A DNA stretch of 21,552 bases. Source: DATAEU01 sp046724395 (lineage in GTDB: Bacteria; Actinomycetota; UBA4738; HRBIN12). This document shows positions 1 to 7,582 of the stretch, piece after piece (position 1 is the stretch's first letter; every line of letters starts with the position of its first letter). The translations under genes and the position numbers were made by a program. The notes under the pieces are model-generated. The model saw nothing but the letters and a program-made list of their open reading frames with translations, had not been told where the DNA came from and made no database searches. Location of the stretch: NCBI GenBank assembly GCA_046724395.1, contig JBKOWM010000115.1, positions 1 to 21,552 of the forward strand, in the 5' to 3' direction.

Positions 1-2
1 CC

Positions 3-119
3 CACCTCGTCTTCGCTCACCGCCTGGAGTACATCGACGGCCGGACTCCCTACCGCTCGCCACAGTCGCGGGAACCGATCCTCGATCCGCGCCGCGACAC
101 GGGAGCGCGTCGGCGATGA
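3..119 (+). CDS. C-terminal tail of an unidentified protein (partial, runs off the left edge)
   Basis: This is an open frame entering from the left edge and ending at TGA 117-119. The visible tail is about 38 residues and begins HLVFAHRLEYIDGRTPYRS. Most codons in it end in G or C, as in the intact genes of the window, which supports coding on this strand. I do not recognise the family. The last dozen residues are rich in Arg and Asp and look like an unstructured tail. The N-terminal part lies outside the window, so no function is proposed. Confidence 0.4.
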   Translation, partial: HLVFAHRLEYIDGRTPYRSPQSREPILDPRRDTGARRR

Positions 120-333
120 CCGCGCCTCCGGCGCGGGCGGCGGCGTGTTGGAGCGCTCCACCGCGCAACTGTAGGGCGACGTCGGACGCACGGCGATCGA
201 GGACGGCCGGCCCAACCGCGACATGCAGATCGCGCGCGTATGCATTCCGCAGCGGATAGCTTGCCTTGACCGTGAAGGCCGACCCGAGGTGATTGTGTCG
301 TGAACCGGTGTTCCGCCGAGCGTTGCGATAGTC
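120..333. other. Non-coding or decayed stretch with no recognisable gene
   Basis: Between the left-edge tail and the methyltransferase remnant there is no convincing gene. Plus-strand frames are short and lack the strong third-position GC of real genes here. A minus-strand frame stays open from about 309 to the left edge, but its third-position GC is only moderate and I recognise nothing in it. The stretch could hold the decayed N-terminal part of the methyltransferase that follows. Confidence 0.3.
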
Positions 334-577
334 ATGCGAGCCCTCGAAGAGCAGGACGTCCGCGACCGCGCGGATGGGACGCTACACGTCTATCTTGCGC
401 TGCTCGAACCGATCGTCGAGGCGCTCCGCCCGGGCGGTCGGCTCGTCGCCGACAACGTCGTCTCCCACGCGGCTGACGTCGAACCGTCGTTCCGCAACGC
501 GGCCCTCGGCCATCCGGCCCCCGTCGTGCCTGGTCGTTCCGATCGGTCGCGGCGAGCTCATAGCGGTGAGTCGCTCG
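334..577 (+). pseudogene. Remnant of a class I SAM-dependent O-methyltransferase (frameshifted, N-terminus missing)
   Basis: One frame reads YLALLEPIVEALRPGGRLV followed by ADNVVSHAADVEP, which matches the late part of class I O-methyltransferases (a strand, then LRPGG.LVADN). The typical family ending, SCLVVPIGRGELIAV, appears directly afterwards in a different frame, at about 524-568. A frameshift therefore lies near 500-525. The N-terminal SAM-binding part is absent, because an in-frame stop sits at 301-303. Nothing downstream completes the gene before the convergent cupin gene, whose stop is at 599. I read this as the C-terminal third of a dead gene. A sequencing indel could explain the frameshift but not the missing N-terminus. 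Confidence 0.55.
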
Positions 578-598
578 CGGCTACGAGACGAGCCGGAG

Positions 599-985
599 TC
601 AGGCGGGAACCGGGCCCTCGACGTTGACGCTCGACTCGCCTCGACCGGCTCGGACCACGATGACCTCACAGGGCTGACTCGCCGGCGTCGACTCCCGATG
701 GACGAGGCCCCTCGGGACGAGCGCGAAGTCGCCCGGCGTGGCGACGGTCTCGTCCGCGCCACCGGGGCCGAACTCGAACCGTAGCGAGCCGGTCAAGACG
801 TAGACGATCGTTTCGTGCTCGCCATGGTGGTGCCATCCCGACGCCGTCTCGGGCTCCGTGCGAACGAACCCGGCCCAGACGGCGTCCGTCAGGAACGCCT
901 GTTGCCGGTCCATCCCCGGCGTGGCGGGTCCGGCCGTCCGCTCGCCCGGTGGGATCACGCGCACACGATCGGGTCGATCGCTCAT
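599..985 (-). CDS. Small cupin-domain protein
   Basis: This 128-residue single-domain cupin has the first cupin motif at about residues 50-66 (SGWHHHGEHETIVYVLTG, with His52, His54, His57 and Glu58 as likely metal ligands). The second motif is at about 84-97 (PGDFALVPRGLVH, His96). Such proteins bind a metal and act as small oxygenases, isomerases or sensors, and the substrate cannot be read from the sequence. The frame stays open further upstream, but that part overlaps the phosphodiesterase gene. The chosen ATG has TACAGT exactly six bases before it, fitting a leaderless start. The gene lies 32 bases downstream of the phosphodiesterase on the same strand and may also be read from that operon. 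Confidence 0.85.
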   Translation of the reverse strand: MSDRPDRVRVIPPGERTAGPATPGMDRQQAFLTDAVWAGFVRTEPETASGWHHHGEHETIVYVLTGSLRFEFGPGGADETVATPGDFALVPRGLVHRESTPASQPCEVIVVRAGRGESSVNVEGPVPA

Positions 986-997
986 CGGCGGACTGTA
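986..997 (-). promoter_or_regulatory. Putative leaderless promoter -10 (TACAGT) of the cupin gene
   Basis: TACAGT (992-997, minus strand) is followed by six bases and then the ATG at 985. The same spacing occurs at five other genes in the window. No clear -35 is seen. The site lies in the short gap after the phosphodiesterase gene. Confidence 0.45.
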
Positions 998-1017
998 CCG
1001 TCCGCACCGACGCGGGG

Positions 1018-2904
1018 CTACCAGGTGATGGACGGAACGCCGGGATCGGCGTCGCGCCACATCCCGCCGTTCCCGTATGCCGATGGGTCGCCCTCGCGGA
1101 GCCGATCGAGGAAGTCCGTCGAGACAACCGCAGCGAACGCTCGCTCGTTCAGCCGATCTCGCTCGATCGCGTAGTCGCGGACATACGGGCCGATGTTGTC
1201 GCCGTATCGGTAGTCGCGCAGCCACGCGGCGATGTCGTCGCGCGTGACGCCGACGTCGAGCATGGCGCGCGAGTCGAGGTAGATCTCCGAGGGCACCACG
1301 CTTTGGACGAGACCGAAGGGCGATCGCCCGAACTCGCGCTCGATGTCGTCCTTCAGTTGGATCGGGTCAACGCGGACACCGCCCATCGCATCAACCATCG
1401 GACACTGGCCGTGATCGGCCGTAACGATCAGTGTGAAGTTGCCCGGACCGAACGTCTCCAGGAGTTGCCGCGACAGTCGCCCGAGCTGCGCGTCGACGGC
1501 CTCGAGCACGATCCGTTCCCTCGGCGAAAGCATGTTGTACACGTGCCCGGCGTAATCCGGCGCCTTGTAGTTGACGAACAGTAGGTCTGTCGCGCCGTGC
1601 ATACCCAGTGACTCCGAGCGGATCGTCGCGTCGATGAGGTCGCCCTGATACTCGACGATCGGTGGCGTGCAGCAGACCTCGGTCCGACCGTTGAGGAACC
1701 GCTCGTACTCGTCGTCGATTCCCGGATCCTGGTACGCCCGGCGCCGTTGCTCGAACGCCGAGATGGGTGGGACCTCCTTCGGCAACCGATACAGGTCCGC
1801 GTTCTGTGGCTGCCACGCCGATGTGCGGTCGTCGTCCCAGTACACGGCGACTGGCCTGTCGCCGAGCGGACGGCCTCCCCGACCGAGCATGCCGAGGTGC
1901 CAGATCTGGTAGCCGATCTCGCCGACCCAGACGTTCCCGCCGTTGTTCTCGACCCATCGGTCGGCCAGCGTCGGAACGAGGATGTCGGAGGGATCGGCAC
2001 GACCCGGCTCGCCGTACGCCTTGCGAACCGACGAACCATCGCGAACGTTGTGTCCGGTGATGCCGTGCGTTCGCGGATACGCGCCCGTCCCGATCGTCGC
2101 GTGTGCGCACGCCGTCACGGCCGGCGAAGAACCCATGATCGCGTTGCGGTAGACGATCGACTCCGCCATCAGGCGCTTCATGTTCGGCCATGCGGTCGGC
2201 CACCGATCGAGGACGTTCCAACCGCCGCCGTCGATGACGAAGGTCACGACGACCTTCGGCGGAGGGCCGAACCGGGGCGCGCCCGGAAGCGGTCGCCCGT
2301 CGACGGCCTGGTAATCGGTGAACCCGATCATCGAGGCGATCGTCGGCGCGACGTCGGCGAGCGTCACCCGCTCGGTGCGGTCGCCCGGCGTGAGCGCGTC
2401 ACCGCTCCAGATAAGCATTGGGACTCGTTCGAGGTACAGCCACGGAAGCGCATGGCTCGAGCGTGGGTCGCGATGAAGAAGGTGCGTCGACTCGTTCGCG
2501 TAGTTCGCCGTCGAGCCGGGCGTCAGCACCAGCTGCAGATCCCCCGATCGGCCGGGCCGATACGTTCGAAGCATCAGGTCGAGGCCCTCGGCGCCGATGT
2601 TCTCGGCCATCTCGCGCAGCGCTGGTTCGGGATCGGGGCGCGTGAGCCTCCGCAGCGTCCAACCGAGCGCGTCACCGCCGACCACGGCCACGAGCCCACC
2701 GATGCCGAGGAACGCGAGGATCCGACGTCGACCGCGATCGGGCTCGGCCGAGTCGAACCGCCGAGCGAAGACGAGGAGCGCGACGACCAACACCGCACCG
2801 CCGACGACCGCGCCCCAGACGAGGCCGTTGCGAAAGGCGACGGCGACGGCCGCGATTGCGGCGGCGAGTGCGAACAGTGCGGGGAACGGAGAGCGTTGCG
2901 GCAC
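1018..2904 (-). CDS. Membrane-anchored alkaline-phosphatase-superfamily phosphodiesterase with apparently permuted domain order
   Basis: The 628-residue protein has three predicted membrane helices (about 8-24, 28-47 and 62-78) and then a type I phosphodiesterase / alkaline phosphatase fold. Metal and catalytic positions are visible: Asp225 in FVIDGGG, likely nucleophile Thr264 in SSPAVTACAHATIGTG, Asp450 and His454 in DYAGH, and Asp497-His498 in TADHG. Family members cleave phosphomonoesters or phosphodiesters outside the membrane. The segment that normally closes this domain (GDLQLVL, a His-rich stretch, VPMLIW, LADVAPTIASMIG) lies before the catalytic core, at residues 121-194, and the protein stops where that segment would usually begin. 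The GTG start at 2904 was chosen because GAGG lies just upstream and the further upstream frame is antisense to the neighbouring gene. It begins 46 bases after the aminomethyltransferase, which suggests an operon. The substrate is unknown. Confidence 0.8.
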   Translation of the reverse strand: MPQRSPFPALFALAAAIAAVAVAFRNGLVWGAVVGGAVLVVALLVFARRFDSAEPDRGRRRILAFLGIGGLVAVVGGDALGWTLRRLTRPDPEPALREMAENIGAEGLDLMLRTYRPGRSGDLQLVLTPGSTANYANESTHLLHRDPRSSHALPWLYLERVPMLIWSGDALTPGDRTERVTLADVAPTIASMIGFTDYQAVDGRPLPGAPRFGPPPKVVVTFVIDGGGWNVLDRWPTAWPNMKRLMAESIVYRNAIMGSSPAVTACAHATIGTGAYPRTHGITGHNVRDGSSVRKAYGEPGRADPSDILVPTLADRWVENNGGNVWVGEIGYQIWHLGMLGRGGRPLGDRPVAVYWDDDRTSAWQPQNADLYRLPKEVPPISAFEQRRRAYQDPGIDDEYERFLNGRTEVCCTPPIVEYQGDLIDATIRSESLGMHGATDLLFVNYKAPDYAGHVYNMLSPRERIVLEAVDAQLGRLSRQLLETFGPGNFTLIVTADHGQCPMVDAMGGVRVDPIQLKDDIEREFGRSPFGLVQSVVPSEIYLDSRAMLDVGVTRDDIAAWLRDYRYGDNIGPYVRDYAIERDRLNERAFAAVVSTDFLDRLREGDPSAYGNGGMWRDADPGVPSITW

Positions 2905-2950
2905 GAGCCTCGATTCTCGCAGAGCGCGTCGAAACGAGCCGGTTTCGAAC

Positions 2951-4141
2951 CTACGAGCGCTTTCGCACGAGGTCGAGGAAGGGAAGATCGACGACGGTGG
3001 CGTCGACGGAGCCGCGCTCACCCTCGACCGTCCACTCGACGGAAAGGCGTGTGCCGGCGGCCGCGCGTGAAGGCGGCACGGAGCCGAACCCGACCATCTT
3101 CTTGATCGTCGGCCCCCAGACGATGCTCGTTGCCCGGCCGACCTGCCGGCCGCGGTTGAACAGGGGCACCGGCTCGCGTTGGACGGCGGCCGAGACCTCG
3201 GGCGGCTCGTCGTGGCGCGCAAACAGCGCCTCGATGCCGCTCCAGTCGATCTCGATCCCGACCAGGCGGCGAGCCGGCCCGCCCGCGGCTTGCTCCAGCT
3301 CCAGGGCCCGGCGCCCGACGAATTCCGCCTTGCGGAAATCGACCAGGCGGCCGAGGCCGATCTCGAAGGGGGAGTACTCCTGCTCCGCGCTGATGGCGTG
3401 GCGCGCGCTCGTGTACTCGGCCTCGATGAGAATCAGCCCGGCCTCCACCCTCGACACGTCGAGCGCGCGGATGCCGGCGGGCCGCAGCTGGTGGCCCTCA
3501 CCCGCCTCCCACAAGGAGTCCCACAGATCGACTGCGGCCTCGGCATCGACCCAGATCTCGTAGCCGAGATCGCCGGTATAGCCCGTCCGGGACACGTAGG
3601 CGTCCACGCCGCCGATCTCGGTCCGGCGGCCATGGAAGTACCGCACGTCTGACCAGTCCTCTCTGGTTGCCGCCTCGAGGACGTCGCGAGACCGTGGGCC
3701 CTGCAGGGCAAGCCCGGCCACTTGCTCGGTCGCGTCGACGACCGAGACGTCGAGTCCGTGGGCGTTCATGTGCAGCCACCGGAACGATGGGTCGGCCGCC
3801 GTCCAGAAGTATTCGTTCGGACCTCGCCGCTGTACCGTGCCGTCGTCGATGACCTTGCCGCGCTCGTCGCACCACGGCGTGTAGACGACCTGGTCGATCC
3901 CCATACTCTCGGCGTTCCGTGTCATCACCCGGTTGGCGAGTGCGGCCGCGTCGGGGCCGGAGACGACGTACTTGTAAAGCGGCGTCACGTCGATCAGCGC
4001 CGCCGCCTCGCGGATGGCGTTGTACTCGATGTCGTGAAAGTCGGCGTAGACCTGAGCGGCGAAGTACCCGGACCACTCGCCCCACGACATCTTCTGGTTG
4101 AGCCGCGAGGTCCGCGCGTGGAAGGCGGTTCCGACACTCAC
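2951..4141 (-). CDS. GcvT-like aminomethyltransferase (folate-dependent demethylase family)
   Basis: This 396-residue protein spans the GcvT fold plus its C-terminal barrel. Recognisable parts are EYNAIREAAALIDVTPLYKY (39-58), GKVIDDGTV with the likely catalytic Asp pair (95-103), LALQGPRS (144-151), RTGYTGDLGYEI (185-196), and the C-terminal ATSIVWGPTIKKM region. Relatives move a one-carbon group from an amine, or from sulfur in the case of DmdA, onto tetrahydrofolate. The stand-alone glycine-cleavage T protein is less likely because no gcvH or gcvP is nearby. The GTG start at 4141 is preceded at seven bases by a strong ribosome site, GGGAGGGG (4149-4156); in-frame GTGs at 4162 and 4168 lack this spacing. 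The gene is divergent from two FAD oxidoreductases and probably co-transcribed with the phosphodiesterase, which suggests a shared oxidative demethylation pathway. Confidence 0.85.
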   Translation of the reverse strand: MSVGTAFHARTSRLNQKMSWGEWSGYFAAQVYADFHDIEYNAIREAAALIDVTPLYKYVVSGPDAAALANRVMTRNAESMGIDQVVYTPWCDERGKVIDDGTVQRRGPNEYFWTAADPSFRWLHMNAHGLDVSVVDATEQVAGLALQGPRSRDVLEAATREDWSDVRYFHGRRTEIGGVDAYVSRTGYTGDLGYEIWVDAEAAVDLWDSLWEAGEGHQLRPAGIRALDVSRVEAGLILIEAEYTSARHAISAEQEYSPFEIGLGRLVDFRKAEFVGRRALELEQAAGGPARRLVGIEIDWSGIEALFARHDEPPEVSAAVQREPVPLFNRGRQVGRATSIVWGPTIKKMVGFGSVPPSRAAAGTRLSVEWTVEGERGSVDATVVDLPFLDLVRKRS

Positions 4142-4194
4142 GAGCTTTCCCCTCCCGTTCACGTCCACGCGGCGCCGTGCGGCCGGACGCCAGT

Positions 4195-4200
4195 AGCGTA
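4195..4200 (-). promoter_or_regulatory. Candidate -10 (TACGCT) for the aminomethyltransferase-phosphodiesterase operon
   Basis: TACGCT on the minus strand would place transcription start about 45 bases before the GTG at 4141, leaving room for its GGGAGGGG ribosome site. No convincing -35 lies at the expected distance, so support is weak. Confidence 0.25.
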
Positions 4201-4219
4201 GGCAACCGACGCGGACGCC

Positions 4220-4243
4220 GGCGAGCCGCCGCCGGCGCTCGCC
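4220..4243. repeat. Inverted repeat in the divergent intergenic region
   Basis: GGCGAGC (4220-4226) and GCTCGCC (4237-4243) form a perfect seven-base inverted repeat with a ten-base spacer. It lies between the two divergent promoters and could be an operator half-pair or a hairpin in the leader of either transcript. Confidence 0.35.
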
Positions 4244-4244
4244 C

Positions 4245-4257
4245 TGACCTGAGGTCA
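4245..4257. promoter_or_regulatory. Palindromic operator candidate TGACCT-g-AGGTCA
   Basis: This is a perfect six-base inverted repeat around one central base, in the 238-base gap between the aminomethyltransferase operon (minus) and the FAD oxidoreductase operon (plus). It sits just upstream of the -35-like CTGACG (4266-4271) of the plus-strand promoter. A dimeric regulator bound here could control both directions. The regulator is not encoded in the window. Confidence 0.45.
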
Positions 4258-4265
4258 CGACTGCC

Positions 4266-4295
4266 CTGACGCGCCTGGGGCGCCGCTTCTAGCAT
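4266..4295 (+). promoter_or_regulatory. Putative promoter of the FAD oxidoreductase operon
   Basis: The -35-like CTGACG (4266-4271) and the -10-like TAGCAT (4290-4295) are separated by 18 bases. Transcription would start near 4302 and give a leader of about 78 bases before the GTG at 4380. That gene has a ribosome site, GGAGG, at 4369-4373, unlike the leaderless genes elsewhere in the window. Confidence 0.4.
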
Positions 4296-4379
4296 GGCGC
4301 GGGCGCGTCGGGCGCCCCGTTCACATCTTCGAGGCCGCCCTCGAGACGACGACGGCCACCGGACGGGTGGAGGACGCGC

Positions 4380-5990
4380 GTGGCGCAGCGCTACGACGCC
4401 GTCGTCATCGGCGGCGGCCACAACGGACTGACAGCGGCCGCGTACCTTGCGCGCGCAGGCCGTCGCGTCGTCGTCCTCGAGCGCCGGCACGTGCTAGGGG
4501 GCGCGGCCGTCACCGAGGAGGTTTTTCCGGGCTTTCGTTTCAGCGTCTTCTCGTACGTCGTCTCGCTACTGCGTCCCGAGATCATCCGGGAGCTGGATCT
4601 TCCGAGGTTCGGCCTCGAGATCCTCCCGCTCGACGGGACGATCACGCCGCTCGAGGACGACTACCTCTGGCGTGTGAACGACCACGGCAGGACCGTCCGG
4701 GAACTGCGGCGATGGTCGAAGAACGACGCCGAGGCGTACGAGGAGTACGGGCGGCTCATGGTCGACATGGCGCGGTTCATCAAGCCCATCCTGTCGGCGG
4801 TGCCGCCGGATCCCGGCCGGATCAGCCCGATGGAGTGGACGCCACTCCTGCCGCTGGTGAAGGAGTTCCGCGACCTTCCGCGCAGGCTGCAGCAGACGTT
4901 CATCCAGCTCATGACGATGAGCGCCGCGGACTTTCTCGAGCAGTGGTTCGAGACCGAGCCGCTCAAGGCGACGATGTCCGCATCCGGCATCATCGGCACG
5001 TTTCAGGGTCCGCGCTCCCCGGGGACCGCGTACGTGCTGCTTCACCATTACATGGGCGAGATCGACGGCGCGTTTCGTGCGTGGGGAATCCCCAAGGGCG
5101 GAACGGGCGGCATCTCGAGCGCGATCGGCGCCGCGGCGCGCTCGCTCGGCGCCGAGATCCGGACCGAGGCGCCCGTCGCCAGGATCGACGTTCGGGGTGA
5201 GCGCGCCACCGGGGTGACGCTGGAGTCGGGCGAGGAGATCGCGGCCGACGTGGTGCTCTCGAGCGTCGACTCGCGCCGGACGTTTCTTCAGCTGGTCGAG
5301 CCGCAAAATCTCGACGACGACTTCGTGACCGAGGTCAAGCGATACAAGTACCGGGGCTCGTCGGGCAAGGTGAATCTGGCGCTTGACGGCCTGCCGGAGC
5401 TCGAGTGCAAGCCCGGCAAGGGCGAGTGGCTCCGCGGGGCGATCAGCTTCAGCCCTTCGCTCGGCTACATGGAGAAGGCGTACGACGAGGCAAAGTACGG
5501 CATGCACAGCTCGCGGCCCTACATCGACATGATCATCCCGACGCTCGTGCAGCCCGACATGGCGCCGCCGGGCAAGCACGTCATGAGCTGCTTCGTGCAG
5601 TGGGCGCCGTACCACCTGGCCGACGGCAACGTCTGGGATGACGCGATGCGCGAGTCGTTCGGCGAGACCGTCATCGACACGATCGCGGAGCGGTTCCCGA
5701 AGATCCGCGATCACATCCTGCACAGGCAGTTCATCACGCCGCTCGACATCGAGAACGTGACGGGCCTGACTGAGGGGAACATCTTCCAGGGCGAGCTCTC
5801 GCTCGAGCAGCTCTTCTTCAACCGGCCCGTGCCGGGCTGGGGCCGGTATCGAACCCCCGTGCCCGATCTATGGATGTGCGGGTCCGCCACGCATCCGGGC
5901 GGCGGCATCATGGGTGCGTCCGGACGGATCGCGGCCCTCGAGGTGCTGCACAGCCAAAGGAAGCGGCGAACCGGGGAGGCCGCGCCATGA
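4380..5990 (+). CDS. FAD-dependent oxidoreductase, phytoene-desaturase-like (first of a tandem pair)
   Basis: This 536-residue flavoprotein has an N-terminal dinucleotide-binding fold at residues 5-34: RYDAVVIGGGHNGL (G11-x-G13-x-x-G16), ending in the ribose-binding Glu34. The GG motif follows (VLGGAA). The C-terminal FAD contact is the CGSATHPGGG region near the end. The layout is that of the phytoene desaturase / amine oxidase superfamily, whose members remove hydrides from C-C or C-N bonds. No carotenoid genes are nearby, so carotenoid chemistry is not favoured. The GTG start has GGAGG six bases upstream. The stop overlaps the next ATG (ATGA), which indicates translational coupling. The gene is divergent from the GcvT-like gene across the palindrome at 4245, so oxidation of an N-methyl or related substrate is a reasonable inference. 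Confidence 0.85.
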   Translation: MAQRYDAVVIGGGHNGLTAAAYLARAGRRVVVLERRHVLGGAAVTEEVFPGFRFSVFSYVVSLLRPEIIRELDLPRFGLEILPLDGTITPLEDDYLWRVNDHGRTVRELRRWSKNDAEAYEEYGRLMVDMARFIKPILSAVPPDPGRISPMEWTPLLPLVKEFRDLPRRLQQTFIQLMTMSAADFLEQWFETEPLKATMSASGIIGTFQGPRSPGTAYVLLHHYMGEIDGAFRAWGIPKGGTGGISSAIGAAARSLGAEIRTEAPVARIDVRGERATGVTLESGEEIAADVVLSSVDSRRTFLQLVEPQNLDDDFVTEVKRYKYRGSSGKVNLALDGLPELECKPGKGEWLRGAISFSPSLGYMEKAYDEAKYGMHSSRPYIDMIIPTLVQPDMAPPGKHVMSCFVQWAPYHLADGNVWDDAMRESFGETVIDTIAERFPKIRDHILHRQFITPLDIENVTGLTEGNIFQGELSLEQLFFNRPVPGWGRYRTPVPDLWMCGSATHPGGGIMGASGRIAALEVLHSQRKRRTGEAAP

Positions 5991-7582
5991 CGACCGAGCA
6001 GCGCTACGACGCGGCGATCATCGGTGCCGGCCACAACGGCCTCGTTGCGGCGGCCTACCTCGCAAAGGCCGGGCGAAGGATCGTCGTCCTCGAGAAGCGC
6101 GATCGCGTCGGCGGGCTGCTCGACACCGTCGAGATCGCGAAGGGCGTTCGGGCGCCGGGACTCGCGCACACCGTCGGGCGGCTGCGGGCCAGCGTCATCG
6201 ACGCGCTCGCGCTGCGTCGGCACGGGTTCGAGCCGATCGTTCCGGACGCCCGCGTCTTCGCTCCGCGTCCGGAGGGCGCGCCCGCGCTCACCCTTTGGTC
6301 CGACGTCGCCACGACCTCGTCGGAGATGCGCGCGATCTCTGCCGAGGACGCCGGCGCGTACCCCCGGTTCGACCGGAAGGTGCGCGCGGTTGCGAGCTTC
6401 CTCGCTTACCTGAACGCGGCGACGCCGCCCGACGTGAAGAACCTCGCGTTCGCCGATCTGCTGACCGGGCTTCGCGCCGGTCGGGCGTTTCGGGAGCTCG
6501 GCGCGAGGGCGGGACGCGAGACGACTCGCGTCCTGCCGATGGCGGTCGCCGATTTCGTCGCCGAGGCGTTCCTGTCCGACTCCGTCCGGGGTGCGATCGC
6601 CTCACGAGCCGTCCAGTTCGTGGGGATGGGGCCATGGAGTGCCGGGACGGCGTTCGTCCTGCTCAACGACTCGGCCGGAAACGACGGCGGAGCGGCCGGC
6701 CAGACGGTGTTCGCCAGGGGCGGGCCGGGCGCGCTTGCGAACGCGCTCGCGTCCGCGGCCCGTTCGTTCGGGGCCGAGATTCGCACGGCCGCCGAGGTGA
6801 CCGACGTCGTCACGCGCGACCACCGTGCCGTCGGGGTGGCCCTCGCGTCGGGGGAGGAGATCACCGCCCGCACCGTCGTTTCGGCGGCCGATCCGAAGCG
6901 CACACTCACGACGCTCGTCGATCCGGTCATCCTCGGTCCCGAGCTCGTGTGGCGTGCGGGCAACATCCGAACGCCCGGCATCGTCTCGAAGGTGAACCTC
7001 GCGCTGTCGGCTGTTCCCCGATTCGACGGCGGACGGCAAGAGCGGCTTCGCGGCCGCATCGTGATCGCGCCGTCGATCGATTACCTCGAGAGGGCGTTCG
7101 ACGCGTCGAAGTACGGGCGGATCAGCGACGAGCCGTACCTCGAGGCGACGATCCCGACGCTTACCGACGCGTCGCTCGCACCGGCTGGCACGCACGTCAT
7201 GAGCGTGATCGCGCAGTGGACCCCGTATCGGCTCGTCGAGGGTGCGTGGACCGCCGAACGCGATCGCCTCGCGGACCTCGTCGTGAAGACACTGGAGACG
7301 TACGCGCCCGGCATCGGTGACCTCGTCACCGCGCGTCAGGTGCTCTCGCCAGTCGATCTCGAGGCGGAGTACGGCTTCTCGCAGGGAGATCCGCTGCACG
7401 CCGAGCCCGGACTGGATCAGTTTTTCGCCTGGCGGCCGCTGCTCGGCCACGCGCGATACCGCTTCGGGATCGACGGCCTGTATCTGTGCGGCTCGGGGGC
7501 GCATCCGGGCGGTGGCGTTACCGGCGCCCCCGGGGCGAACGCGGCCCGCGAGATCCTCGCCGACCTGAGGAGATCTGCATAG
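5987..7582 (+). CDS. FAD-dependent oxidoreductase, phytoene-desaturase-like (second of a tandem pair)
   Basis: This 531-residue paralogue of the preceding gene shares the same N-terminal pattern (RYDAAIIGAGHNGL, G13-x-G15-x-x-G18, Glu36) and the same C-terminal FAD signature (CGSGAHPGGG). Its start ATG lies inside the stop of the upstream gene (ATGA overlap) and has its own GGAGG about nine bases before it. The frame is open further upstream inside the first gene, but that part is a shadow. Tandem pairs of this kind may form a heterodimer or act on successive intermediates; the sequence does not decide between these. Expression should be tightly linked to the first gene and hence to the divergent GcvT-like operon. 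Confidence 0.85.
   Translation: MTTEQRYDAAIIGAGHNGLVAAAYLAKAGRRIVVLEKRDRVGGLLDTVEIAKGVRAPGLAHTVGRLRASVIDALALRRHGFEPIVPDARVFAPRPEGAPALTLWSDVATTSSEMRAISAEDAGAYPRFDRKVRAVASFLAYLNAATPPDVKNLAFADLLTGLRAGRAFRELGARAGRETTRVLPMAVADFVAEAFLSDSVRGAIASRAVQFVGMGPWSAGTAFVLLNDSAGNDGGAAGQTVFARGGPGALANALASAARSFGAEIRTAAEVTDVVTRDHRAVGVALASGEEITARTVVSAADPKRTLTTLVDPVILGPELVWRAGNIRTPGIVSKVNLALSAVPRFDGGRQERLRGRIVIAPSIDYLERAFDASKYGRISDEPYLEATIPTLTDASLAPAGTHVMSVIAQWTPYRLVEGAWTAERDRLADLVVKTLETYAPGIGDLVTARQVLSPVDLEAEYGFSQGDPLHAEPGLDQFFAWRPLLGHARYRFGIDGLYLCGSGAHPGGGVTGAPGANAAREILADLRRSA

Noticed and set aside
1..309. Minus-strand frame open to the left edge
   Set aside because: It has no stop, but third-position GC is only moderate, no family is recognised, and it overlaps the better-supported plus-strand tail at 3-119.
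1747..3105. Long open frame on the plus strand (about 450 codons)
   Set aside because: It is antisense to the phosphodiesterase, whose catalytic motifs are intact. The translated product is low-complexity, rich in Arg, Asp and Pro, and has no recognisable domain.
4566..5723. Long minus-strand open frame of about 385 codons
   Set aside because: It is antisense to the first FAD oxidoreductase, which has a clear dinucleotide-binding fold. The product is Arg/His-rich without motifs.
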